Shown here piece by piece: positions 40,101 through 48,900 of a DNA stretch of 62,960 nucleotides. Position 1 is the first letter of the stretch. Each line of letters opens with the position of its first letter. The DNA is taken from NCBI GenBank assembly GCA_905221605.1, contig CAJNDS010000332.1:100677-163636 (forward strand). The letters are read 5' to 3'. Origin of the DNA: Symbiodinium natans (lineage: Eukaryota; Sar; Dinophyceae; Suessiales; Symbiodiniaceae). The translations under genes and the position numbers were made by a program. The notes below the pieces were generated by a model, which saw nothing but the letters and a program-made list of their open reading frames with translations, did not search any database and had not been told where the DNA came from.

Positions 40101-42326
40101 AACTGCTTTATCGTCCATGGCCTGCAAATGGTCAATCCTCCAGCCATCCGGCCCCGGGCTCTTTAGTGCCAGTTTTTTGATCCTTGCCTTGACCTCGACA
40201 GGGTTCAGCGGCTCCACGCTGGCCGCTTGTTTTTTGGCTGCATCCTCAAGCTCCGTCATGAGCGAGGCCGATTTTGCCAACGGCTGGCCCGTCGTCCACA
40301 CTGCCGCCCAGTGGTCCCGGCGAATGTGTGGCCGTTCCAGCATGTCATATTCCATGTAGGGTCTTTGTACCACTTGTTCTTCTTTTCGCAAGGCATTGTA
40401 TAATGGTCGCATGCCCTTTTCCATGGCCTTACTGAGCCATTGCTTGTACTGGTGGGCTGTCTCCTCCATATCCGCCTTTCTCGCGTAGCATTGCTGTTCG
40501 TCGATGCGCTTCAGAACAAGCCTAGCGTCCGTACCCCGGCCCAGGATACTCGCAAGCATATCCTCCTGGTTCTGCGCATCACCCTCGTAATACTCGCCGA
40601 GCCTGCGTTGGACCAGACGCGCCACCGGATGTGCATCGCCATGATGTCTGCCTTGTTTGACCCATTGTTGGACCCGGTTCCAAAAGGCCGCCCTCTTGCC
40701 CGTCCAGACAACGTTCTCCGGGTTGTTGACCACCAATTTCTTCCGCACAATCTCCGATTTAACACCCATACCATCGATTCGGCCTGTGATCGACCTCTCC
40801 ACACCGGCACTCAGGTGAGCAAATGTCTCACTGAGCTCATCTTCCATCTTGGGTTCATCCAAGATGTTGATGCTCTGTGTGTTTTGTACTGGTTCATATT
40901 CCACAGTCTCCGTCACCAGTGCTCCCGCCTTCTTCAACTGGGGAACATCAGGGCTACTGCACGGTTGGGCCACCCTCCAATGCATTGCAGCATGAGGCCG
41001 AAAAGGGGTTTCCCAATCCGTTTTCACTTGAAGGATGGGCACCAAGCATTTCGCAACCAGCCCGTAATCGATTTCGTCCGATCCTTGGGCCGTTGGTTCC
41101 CCCACTCCAACAAATGCACCACCAACTTCTGTCGCCAGAGTTGTGCCCCTCATGGTATCCTGGGCTTCATTCCAATCACCCAGCACCATATATGGCACTT
41201 TGCAGCCCTTGAGAAAGGCTATCAGTCTCGCCAGTACTTGGATATTGTTTGGAGCCTGGAATCCGACCCCACTCTCCAAATACAGACTGACGATGATCAA
41301 ATCCCAGCCTTTATTTCTCATGGCACATGCCAGGAAGCCCGCCGGTCCTGTCCCATACTCAGTAAGGTATCGCAGGTTCCTATATCGGGGTGCCACCACT
41401 GCCAGGCCTCCTTGTACACCCTTAGTTTTTGTACTGCCTGGCATGCCAATGAAGGTGTATCCCATATCTTGGCAATGGCTCATGGCTTGCTGGATACCCT
41501 CTGTCTTGAGATGGGTTTCCTGCAGCACCACCAGGTCCGGTCCTAGTTCGTGTATCCATGCCGCTATGGGTTTCCTCCAGCTAGTGATGTTAGCCGAGGT
41601 GATTTTGATGCATTCGGCCCTATCATCTTGGCGATACCCACTTGCCACATCTGCCAAGATCCACTTGGCATATTGTGCGTCCTGCTCCACAAAGGAACGA
41701 AGCACTTCGTGGCATGCTCGTTGTTGTAGCGGGTTGAGTTCCTGCTCTTCCAGTTTCTCAATGGCTTCGAGTGCGGCAGCCTCACTGGAAGCATCATATC
41801 TACCCACCACTTGACACAGCATTTGCCACTCCTGTGGTAGATCCTTGGGTGGTGCTCTTGGGTGCGCTTTCCGTTTCTTGGGCCTTTGCTTCCTTTGGTG
41901 ACCCTCAGCACGTTGCGAGGCCGACAACCTTGCTTCCTCAGCTTTCTGCGAGGCCTTTAGGCTATCCCCTCTTACCGCAGTTGGGTCTCCCATCTGTGTT
42001 TGGCTTCCCTCTGCTTTTTGCGAGGCCGAATTCACCCATTCATCCTCATGGTCCGCACCTCCCAGACCGAAGTATCTGGGACCTGTGACCGCCCAACTGC
42101 TATCCACAGCACGGGCTGACTTTGGACCCCGCGTTACTGGACTCCAGCTCTCTTGGCTGTCTTCCACTGTGCTGTTTGTATTAGGCACTTGGGTACTACA
42201 CACAGCTTGACTGCCTTCCCCATGTACCTGTGGCCATACAATGTCCCCGTGACACTGCTTTCGGCCACCGCCAAAAGAGAAATCAGAGTCTCCCCGTTGA
42301 GACTCCTCTACTTGTCCTGCTTTCAT
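37113..42326 (-). CDS. LINE B ORF2: AP-endonuclease, reverse transcriptase, RNase H
   Basis: An intact 1,737-codon frame from ATG at 42,326, 69 bp after ORF1. The first ~250 residues are a linker that includes three ASQKAEG-type peptides. The endonuclease follows: SANITSW, VLQETH, VLGDWNE, DEIDYGL and a final RPHAAMHW. The RT has SPGPDGWRIDHL, SLFVDLESFFDTI (motif A), NGVQAGCPAAPSL (motif B) and CWLDDVSID (motif C; LDD rather than the usual ADD, both Asp kept). A CCHC-type finger WCKKCQMPATLEHVLKECPY comes next. RNase H has FATDASGG, the ME and MDC acidic sites, WVPSHK and ND.AD. The C-terminus carries CxxC pairs (CQLCG, CTKC) and ends in a mini-hairpin peptide. It nicks DNA, primes cDNA and removes RNA. 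Confidence 0.9.
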   Translation of the reverse strand: MKAGQVEESQRGDSDFSFGGGRKQCHGDIVWPQVHGEGSQAVCSTQVPNTNSTVEDSQESWSPVTRGPKSARAVDSSWAVTGPRYFGLGGADHEDEWVNSASQKAEGSQTQMGDPTAVRGDSLKASQKAEEARLSASQRAEGHQRKQRPKKRKAHPRAPPKDLPQEWQMLCQVVGRYDASSEAAALEAIEKLEEQELNPLQQRACHEVLRSFVEQDAQYAKWILADVASGYRQDDRAECIKITSANITSWRKPIAAWIHELGPDLVVLQETHLKTEGIQQAMSHCQDMGYTFIGMPGSTKTKGVQGGLAVVAPRYRNLRYLTEYGTGPAGFLACAMRNKGWDLIIVSLYLESGVGFQAPNNIQVLARLIAFLKGCKVPYMVLGDWNEAQDTMRGTTLATEVGGAFVGVGEPTAQGSDEIDYGLVAKCLVPILQVKTDWETPFRPHAAMHWRVAQPCSSPDVPQLKKAGALVTETVEYEPVQNTQSINILDEPKMEDELSETFAHLSAGVERSITGRIDGMGVKSEIVRKKLVVNNPENVVWTGKRAAFWNRVQQWVKQGRHHGDAHPVARLVQRRLGEYYEGDAQNQEDMLASILGRGTDARLVLKRIDEQQCYARKADMEETAHQYKQWLSKAMEKGMRPLYNALRKEEQVVQRPYMEYDMLERPHIRRDHWAAVWTTGQPLAKSASLMTELEDAAKKQAASVEPLNPVEVKARIKKLALKSPGPDGWRIDHLQAMDDKAVEAVVSFYHECEAKAAWPQQMTVSLIAMLPKNLTRERPIALLHILYRTWVRLRWDLVSTWQAGYATAATYDKAVPGSCCLDVAVGRLLRNEVAKTNGVHVVSLFVDLESFFDTIQFQQLIMAATALQYPPLILKMALEVYMGARYLVADGVLSAGIRATNGVQAGCPAAPSLAKVALHPVIDKIQRRRDVANVDCWLDDVSIDIQHKSFKHVADSAIRVYRSLKDGMDANGFTISSKKTGFVASSTQASKHLRELLLPHEPQVYDVMRDLGVDSTGGRKRRLVTSATRAKKARARHSKLSRLGPPPSTKLRVVKAAITSVALWGHPSVGVSPKRMKWLRTVVGKHLGKYKLGSLETILDMGAKKCQDPKRTIHKQHFKVVAKVFRAWIGGGKAHFDLAWKTTWKRLSAAKHHWPLVTGPMAATMAYLLDLKVDASDPGKWKRGSVLNVDWTQPRMGSLAYKWLEGFLEEQKRAAIARQAGGAGAQEGLDWTPHHKLTKLGGLSPGLMEGIKSVWHAGVITESKPGWCKKCQMPATLEHVLKECPYWREQGFKEPKLQEYLRHKYPWECLWTRALLPKPAVWHPKPPEHLLGLRYQGCFAADAKVEAEGLIFATDASGGPGGIDPRVQTSALAVVALSWTKGVLVEAGRITELVYPWQPVVDMERRALFRLMEHTEDLIDVTMDCKPAVQVLQKTQPPEDDLEWSKVWNDRKRIKATWVPSHKTEEEFLAKMGPGTLWRRAANDMADKVCGAVAAAAYSPAHKRRVKELDNVVRTLSLAYGARAAHILRTRKEEDFPFILDHAHYKEKMEASQKAEGCKKEQGNAKLNKRQRLWQLLKNPERGHQWEKGSEHPRNLTLKCQLCGLYVQQTLTNLEVVLEQYCVNQPEARVREEWGIHPSHNMVNLGIRWVCTKCDRTHAPVSQKCNKSLAGECKSRTSQGKLATQAQTLVNGGSMSNVQFQQPRVQFGGKHAKAKPQASAQQKMSLFVRPRQAEGTQ
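41901..42032 (+). repeat. Mini-hairpins coding for ASQKAEG in ORF2
   Basis: Units at about 41,901, 41,936 and 42,005 (CCTCAGCTTTCTGCGAGGCC type) are read on the minus strand as A-S-Q-K/R-A-E-G/E. Another coding unit lies at 37,655-37,677. All keep the reading frame. Confidence 0.85.
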
Positions 42327-42395
42327 AGTTTGGCTGTTCGGACCAGGAGCTGCCCTGAGGTGTCGGCCCCTCCGCTCCTGTCCCAGCCTGAGGTT

Positions 42396-43367
42396 TCACT
42401 CGCCCTGGGCACGCGCCGGCGAGCGTTCGCGCCCCGTCGGCGTTGCCCTGACTGACACATCTCGAGACATGCGCATCGGCCCATATATGCCAAGTTCAAC
42501 TGGCATGCTCGGCTCTCTTGGTCCCAAGACTCCCGTCCAGTCTGTCTCCACGACTTTGACTGCCATCCTTGTTTTGAGCGCCTCCGCTTGCTCCTCAGAC
42601 AGGATGATCCCTTCCTTTTCCAGGTAGTCCGCGACGTCCTTGTATGGCGAGTCCTCTTCATCCTTCACACAGGCTTGGACCTTCTTCTGTGCTTCCGCTA
42701 CCTCCAGCTCCGTGGCCTGGATGGCCTGGCTGACTTGCGCAAGCTGCTTCATGGCCTGCTCGAACTCGCTCTTTATCTTCTCCGTTTTGTCCTGAAGCCG
42801 GACCTTCTTCTCAATGAGCGTTCTCAGCTTGTTTGTCGTCCGTCTGTATGTACCAACATGGCGGCTAAGTTCCTGCTTTGGCGTCTCGTCCTCAGGCTTG
42901 TAGTCCCCCGGCGGGGGTATACCCGCCGCTCTGAGGAGCCTTTGCACTGCGGGCTCGGCTCCTTGCCACACAGTCTCAATGGCCGCATGGTACTCCTTCT
43001 GTGACATGCTTTCTACCTGCGATCCATTGCCAGGTAATCCCGGGGGCCAAATTGGCCCCGGCTCCATCGTCCGCGGCTTCCATCCTGCTTCTTCGATGGC
43101 CTTCTTTGCCTCCATAGAAAGCGTACCCCACGCCTTCGTGAGGGCTTGGTCGGCCATCCCTTCTTTGTTCTTGGCAGGTCTTGTCCACCAAGTAGCATCT
43201 TCCTTTGGCCATTGCCACTTCTTCCGCTGGCTTGACCATGCTCGCTCACGGTAAGTGGCCTTTTTCCACGCCTTTCCGCAATGCCAGCAGTACGGGTTGT
43301 AGTACAAGTCTTCATTCCAGACCCAACCCACTTCGCAGTGGGCACACACAGTACAGTTCTTCCCCAT
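42396..43367 (-). CDS. LINE B ORF1: zinc-ribbon and coiled-coil protein, 323 aa
   Basis: The start is chosen at ATG 43,367 (MGKNCTVC), because the upstream frame lacks ATG and runs into the mini-hairpin cluster. The N-terminus has paired cysteines (CTVCAHC ... CWHCGKAW), consistent with a zinc ribbon. The middle is Trp/Lys-rich. Residues of about 190-260 form a long coiled coil (LIEKKVRLQDKTEKIKSEFE and following heptads). The C-terminus is Arg/Ser-rich. This layout fits an RNA-binding ORF1 that multimerises through the coiled coil; no RRM is obvious. Two sequential ORFs on one RNA imply reinitiation or separate trans-spliced messages. Confidence 0.7.
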   Translation of the reverse strand: MGKNCTVCAHCEVGWVWNEDLYYNPYCWHCGKAWKKATYRERAWSSQRKKWQWPKEDATWWTRPAKNKEGMADQALTKAWGTLSMEAKKAIEEAGWKPRTMEPGPIWPPGLPGNGSQVESMSQKEYHAAIETVWQGAEPAVQRLLRAAGIPPPGDYKPEDETPKQELSRHVGTYRRTTNKLRTLIEKKVRLQDKTEKIKSEFEQAMKQLAQVSQAIQATELEVAEAQKKVQACVKDEEDSPYKDVADYLEKEGIILSEEQAEALKTRMAVKVVETDWTGVLGPREPSMPVELGIYGPMRMSRDVSVRATPTGRERSPARAQGE

Positions 43368-43397
43368 GACTGCTGCAGCCTGATGCCAGTCCCACCA

Positions 43398-43572
43398 GCA
43401 CCTCAGCAATGCGAGGCCGGAAGATCCCCTCAACCGTAGTGAGGCCGAACTTTATGTCCTCAGCCGGATCGAGGCCGAAACTTGGCCACTCCCTCTGCCG
43501 AAGCGAGGCCGAAAACACACCCTCTGCCGAAGCGAGGCCGAAAAGTTCCCTCAGCACTTGGCGAGGCCGTAC
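43398..43572 (+). repeat. Mini-hairpin cluster (6 copies), LINE B 5' UTR
   Basis: Six units at about 43,401, 43,427, 43,456, 43,490, 43,519 and 43,547, spaced by about 29 bp. Loops include AAT, CGTA, CGGAT, CGAA and ACTTG. The CCTC and GAGGCCGAA parts are constant. Confidence 0.85.
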
Positions 43573-43735
43573 TCAGGCAGCTATGTTGCTGGCAGCCGAC
43601 TACCAAGCAAACACAGTGGTTGCGGTTTGAGTCCTGTTGGAGCCCACCCTTAGGTACAGTCTCCAGGCAACAGCACTCCCTACCTGAGCACCCCACCGGG
43701 GTTGAGCCGAAACCTTGAGCCAGACAGGAACTTTC

Positions 43736-45849
43736 GTCTGCACGCTGCGAGGCGTAGCCACCCGAAGGGGCCGTTGGTCAAGGTGAAACTAAACTAAAAA
43801 TTACCTCGCTTGAGGTGTTGCGTTCTCAGCTAGGCCCTCTCTCAGCTGCAACCCTCAGCACTCGCGAGGCCGAACTTTGCCTTCCGCATGCATTGCTGTT
43901 GAGGCACTTGTTGTGGCATCAGCCTCCGTAAGTTTGGCAATCCCCACTCAGCACTGGATGTTCTGTTCGAGGCATATTTCCTCAGCGCATGCGAGGCCGC
44001 AAAGTGAAACACGTGAGGTATGAAAAACTGCTACTCCAGGTTCGTCCGCAGCTCCGGCTTTCTCGCACTTACTAACCGTGCCTTGCAGCCTCCCCCAAAG
44101 TAGCGTCACCCTGGCTTTCTCGCTCTTACTCACCAGTTGACCAATAATGCATCTCACGCGGTTGCTTCATGGTAAAACTGCAGCTCGAGGTCCCGGCGTT
44201 CTCGCTCTTACTAACCCGGACCGACACTGCAGAGAAGCATTGACTGTTGTTCCCTCAGCGGAGGCGAGGCCGAACAACCATTCCGCTGCATCAGCGCAGC
44301 CAGGCCCTCAGCTCCTCACTGAGCCAGGGCTCTCTTTAGACAGAGTTCCCCTGCTGGCAAGCCCTCTATCTCTTTGTGACCCCCGCGGTGCCACGTATAA
44401 GCAGCTGCACCGCGTGTCTTAGGACCACAGTTTTCATTCGGATTTGTTGTTGTAGGCCTTCCAGTGCTTGAGGCCGAATCCAAACACCACATCTCACGTC
44501 ACAAGGCTGGCAATTTGGCTCCAACATCTGAAGATAGTAACACATACTCTGCGTGGCGTCCGCGTGAGCTAGCCTGTCCTTTCTTTAGGAGTTCGGCTCC
44601 TTTCATCGCTTGTCTTACCACAGGTCTCTTTCGGTGGCCCGTACTCAGCAGCCAGCACATGTACCATCCTCAGACGCCAGAGCCGCCTTGCCCCAGCAAG
44701 TGCCCATACAAACCACTCACCAGATAGTGAGAGCCAACATCTTCAAACAACCTCCAGCGGCCGTGCCGCGAGGACCTAAACATCTGCAAGGTTCCGCCTT
44801 GTCTGTGTGCACGGACAGACCCCAGCCCTTGCAGGAGACGTGGATGTAAACAAAAGCAGGCCTGCCATGTCCAGCAGGCTGATTACCATTGGTTGCCTTC
44901 AGATGGGAAAAGCGCGAAGATCGGGTAACCTCCATCTGAATCCTTTCCGGCCAATACCAACCCTTACAAACCCTCAGCACGGAGCGAGGCCGAAGGAGGC
45001 TTCTTGGACTATTGGTTTTCCGGGGAGCAGCCACCACCAGCTGCTCTTCAACTTGCACTGCGCCGCACCACAGTCCTACTGCAAGTTCCTTGGCAACGGT
45101 TTCTCAGTAGCACCAGTCAATGAGCTTTACGACACTGATGCCTCTGGTTATTTATGTCCAGGCAGATCCACCAGGGTTGGGCCAAATCTTTTCTACCTGA
45201 TTCTACCTGCGAAGAAAATCCTGTTGTGCTCAGCTTGCAGATCCCCGAAAACCTGCAAGCTTGGGCTCGAGCACACCGCAATTGTTCGGGACACTCCTGT
45301 CGCCACTGCAAGGATGCCTCTTGCAGTGCGACGTTGGCCTGCACTGTCTGCAGCGTGCCTGGCCGTTTCCCCCCGTGTTTCGGTCTCACCTTCGGTTTCC
45401 ACACAAGTGAGCGAGGAACCCAAACTCACCTTCAGCACAGCCCTCAATCCAAATGAGGGTCGGTGGGTTTTGCTCACCCAGAGACAGCAGGAATCTCTGG
45501 TGAGCAACAGGCTTGCGTCACCCCTCAAGCAATGCGAGGCTGCAACTCTCACTGTGACCCAGAGCAGACTGTAGGCCACAAGGTTCCCTCAGCAACGCGA
45601 GGACGAAAAGCTTCCCTCAAGCGAAGCGAGGCCGAAAACTGTGCACTCACGCCCTTCGTCGACGGCAGCAGTTGGCGGGCCGCCGCTCTATGACAGCTTA
45701 GCCGGTCAGCCGGCCTACGAGCAAACACAGTTTTGCCAGGCCTCAAAACGGAACCTACCCTTAGTTACAAGCCCCAGGGCCAGCCACAACGGCACTAAAG
45801 ACGCTCTCTACCTGAGCACCCCACCGGGGTTGAGCCGAAACCTTGAGCC
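43736..45849 (-). mobile_element. Non-autonomous relative of LINE B, 2.1 kb
   Basis: It is bounded by AGACAGGAACTTTC at 43,722-43,735 (shared with LINE B) and 45,850-45,863. Its sense 5' end GGCTCAAGGTTTCGG and its 3' end ...CGCAGCGTGCAGAC equal those of LINE B, as do about 70 bp next to the 3' end and about 250 bp at the 5' end. The middle has no EN, RT or other domain. It holds mini-hairpins (about 43,850, 43,978, 44,251, 44,969, 45,520, 45,584 and 45,612) and three copies of TTTCTCGCTCTTACTAACC-like sequence (44,072-44,205). It is either an internally deleted copy or a parasite that uses LINE B enzymes. Confidence 0.75.
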
Positions 45850-45863
45850 AGACAGGAACTTTC

Positions 45864-45866
45864 ACA
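45864..45866 (-). repeat. copia-1 3' LTR, first three bases
   Basis: ACA on the plus strand (TGT on the element's sense strand) completes the TGTGAAA...TTTCACA LTR ends split by the LINE insertions. Confidence 0.7.
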
Positions 45867-45875
45867 CCCCCGCTT
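45867..45875 (-). promoter_or_regulatory. Polypurine tract of copia-1
   Basis: The sense strand reads AAGCGGGGG immediately before TGT. This is the expected site for plus-strand cDNA priming next to a 3' LTR. Confidence 0.7.
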
Positions 45876-45981
45876 GGACTGTGATGCCTCAGAGCCACAC
45901 ACTTCTTCACAGCTCGGTGTTTCCAGTGCTTAAACATCTCATCCCAGGCAAAGTCCGAAAGCGAGCACTCCTACTGCCGAC

Positions 45982-48900
45982 CTAAGAAGGTGTTCCTACA
46001 AGACCTAACGTGACTTTCGCAGCACGCAAAAGAGCTCTACCCAGTTTAGTCGGATAGATACCTGTTTCTTCGACACTAGCAAGTGAAACATGCTGATGAC
46101 TTTTGTCACAGGGCTTTCCAGAGAAGATTTCACTCCACTCCTCTCGGTTTGTAGCAAAGAACCACCGCTTAAAGACCCCGTCGAAGGCACAACGGTCCAC
46201 AACCCTTCCAAAGTTCAGACCAAGGCGCTTCTTTTCTTTCAGATAACTTTCCTCCTTCCAAAGACCACAGTTCTTTGGCCATTCCTGGGTAACCAGGATC
46301 TCTTTGCAGCGGTCCTCCAGAAGTCTTCCTAAAGCTTTCCAAGATGCAACATGCTTCTTGACCTGCTCTCGCCACCGATGTCGAAACTTCGGTCGATGCC
46401 AGTTCTTAAAGCGGTAGCTACATCCAGCGGTACACGGGGAAGCTATGTGGACATAGATCTGGGGCGGTTTCCTACTCAACAGACACAGCAAGACCTCTCC
46501 TAGAAACATTTGAGTACTCTTGCTTAAGAAGTCTTCTTTCTCAGTTATGCCTATATATGCTACTCGGTCACGAGCACACGCTCGGCACAACGCACTGTCC
46601 GTTGAACAAAACACCTCGATCACAAGCAGAGGAACAGATCCCAACGCAAGGTCTCTTGCCACTGGCTCGTACTTCGCCAGGTTTGTCGGGATTTTCTCAA
46701 GCTTTTCACATACTTCTTCAAGTTCTTCCATTCGTTCACGAAGGTGTTCAGGAACTACAAGACCCTGAAGGTCTTCTTCACACACTCTTTCCAGTCCACA
46801 CGCAACCAGCAAATGCTCAAGCAACAACTCCTCAGGAGATTTCGTCAGTCCATCGGCTGGATTCCGTTCTCCACTGATGAAGCTTAGAATCAGCCTTTCC
46901 AGGTGGACTAGCTCTTGAAGATAGCGATGACGAAGCTCCAGGTGCCGAACACGGCGTAACAACCCCGTCATTTTGCTAATCGACAAAGCGGCTTCCGAAT
47001 CCGAAGCCAGGTGAATCGGAAACTCACCGGTCTCTCCTTTGGGCATTCCATACAGGAGCGTTTCCATGAGCAAAGACAAGTACACCGACTCTTTGGCTGC
47101 CTCAGTCAGGGCTGCCAATTCGGCCTCCGCCGAACTCAACGCGGTCACCGACTGTTTCCGCGAGAAAGTTTTGATCATGATGCCATGCCATTTCACAATA
47201 GCACCAGACACAGAGCAAATGTTCCATGACGCATCTACAAAGCCAGAGAGCCTGGTTTCCGAAGCGCAGCAAGGATACTCCAACGCTTCTGCCGAAAATC
47301 GCTGAAGGTACTCAGGCAAAGCCATTACCCAGCGAACCACGCGTCTCAAGCAAGCTTCTGCCTGGCTATCTGGGTCACTCTGATACCGGCCCAGAAATCC
47401 TACCGGGTAGGACAAATGCGGCAACGTCAGGCTTGCCCACATCAACTTACCAAGCACACGTCTATAGCGTTCATACGCCTCAGTGCTGATAGGTGTTCCA
47501 GCCTCCTTCTTCCGGTACTCCCTCTCGAGGTTTCCCAGCACTGGTTTCACACCTTTTCCGCTAATGCCAAACTCTTCTCCAAGCGACTTCAAGTACCCCG
47601 GCTTCAGGCCAAAGAACACAGGCCCGTGCTCAGTGGTTCGGGCGATCACTCGACCCAAGAACTCGAGCTGCCCAGTCTTGCCAGGTTCTAGAAGCCCTGT
47701 CTGCTTCATTTTATAGATCTTCGCTAGCTTAGCGTACAGATCCTTGGCAACTGGCGGATTCTGGGAAAAGATGATGAGATCGTCAACATACACTAACACC
47801 AAGGTCAGCGCACCATCCTTCTCAAGCCGGTGATGCACAGTAGGGTCGGCAGTCTCACCAAACCCAAACTGCTTACGCAGCGTGCTTGTAAACTCTAGGT
47901 ACCAGCTCAGTGGTCCTACTCTCAAGCCATTCATGGCTTTGTGTAGCTGCGCAAACAGCGGCTTGTTCTCCTCATCATACATCCCATTCGGAAACCGGAT
48001 ACACTCTACTCCTTGCACAGGCGCTTGCATGAAGGCAACGCTCACATCTGCTGACAACAAGGTGCCACCTCTGACAGCATGAATAGCAAGGACACCCCTC
48101 AAGGCTTCCAAAGACGTGGTGGGGGAATATATCCCATCAGCTAGAGGATTGGATCCAAATGCATAGTCTCTCACAACAAGACGAGCACGAACTCGTTCAG
48201 GGTTCGTGGCCGACGGTTTCGAAGTCAGAACCCACCTAGTCGTATGAATTCTCCGTGTAGCTCGTTTACGGGCCTCAGCTTCTCCTATAATCGTAGCTAC
48301 ACCAAAAGCATCAAGTTCTGAGAGCTCGAGTCTCATACCTTCTTCAAGATGCTTACGAGGCAAAACCTTGCCAGAAACTTCGCAAACCGCATTGTCCGGG
48401 ACATGGACCCAAATCTTCTTTCCACCAAACTTCATACGGAACCACTCTTTGACATTATCTCCCTTACGGATTTTTGTCGTTACTCTCAAGTCAGGCCCAT
48501 CAAAGAGTTGCCTAAGGCCATGCTCATAGAGCCACGTCAGGCCCTCTTCCATGGCATCGTCTTCTCCTGGATCCATAGGGGCGTCGAGGTCCTCAAGACC
48601 TACGCCTCCGGGAGGCTCAACCTCCATGCCTGTTTCTTCAGGCACGTCCGAAAAATCCGGAGAATACCCATCCAACTCTCCTTCTTCTTCCATTGCTTCA
48701 GGGCCCTCAAGAGCAGGTGGTTCGGTGCGTTCAACAGGAAACTCAAGACTTCCTTCAGGGATATTTGGGGAATCAAGCGGCGGACTCGGACCATCGATTG
48801 GAACATCGAACTTGATGGGTCTTTCAGGGTCTTCCTTATTACCTCGAAGGTCACGCAAAGCAGCTTTGTCAAACTCCACTGGATCTTTGGCACGAAAAGA

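Larger units (their letters stand above)
35333..43721 (-). mobile_element. LINE B: full-length three-ORF LINE in the copia-1 LTR
   Basis: The 8.4-kb insertion is bounded on both sides by AGACAGGAACTTTC (35,319-35,332 and 43,722-43,735), a 14-bp target duplication as made by TPRT. On the sense (minus) strand it starts GGCTCAAGGTTTCGG, the last eight bases of the dinoflagellate spliced leader followed by element sequence. It ends ...CGCAGCGTGCAGAC, without a poly-A tail, after a CCCTTCGGG hairpin. It carries ORF1 (43,367-42,396), ORF2 (42,326-37,113) and ORF3 (36,880-35,654). All look intact, so this may be a young or functional copy. Confidence 0.85.

Noticed and set aside
40440-41546. 368-codon plus-strand frame
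   Set aside because: Antisense to LINE B ORF2 endonuclease; no domain of its own.
43570-45866. Separate degenerate LTRs at 43.6 and 45.7 kb
   Set aside because: The shared sequence is explained better as the common 5' ends of LINE B and its relative, each followed by the same 14-bp target duplication.
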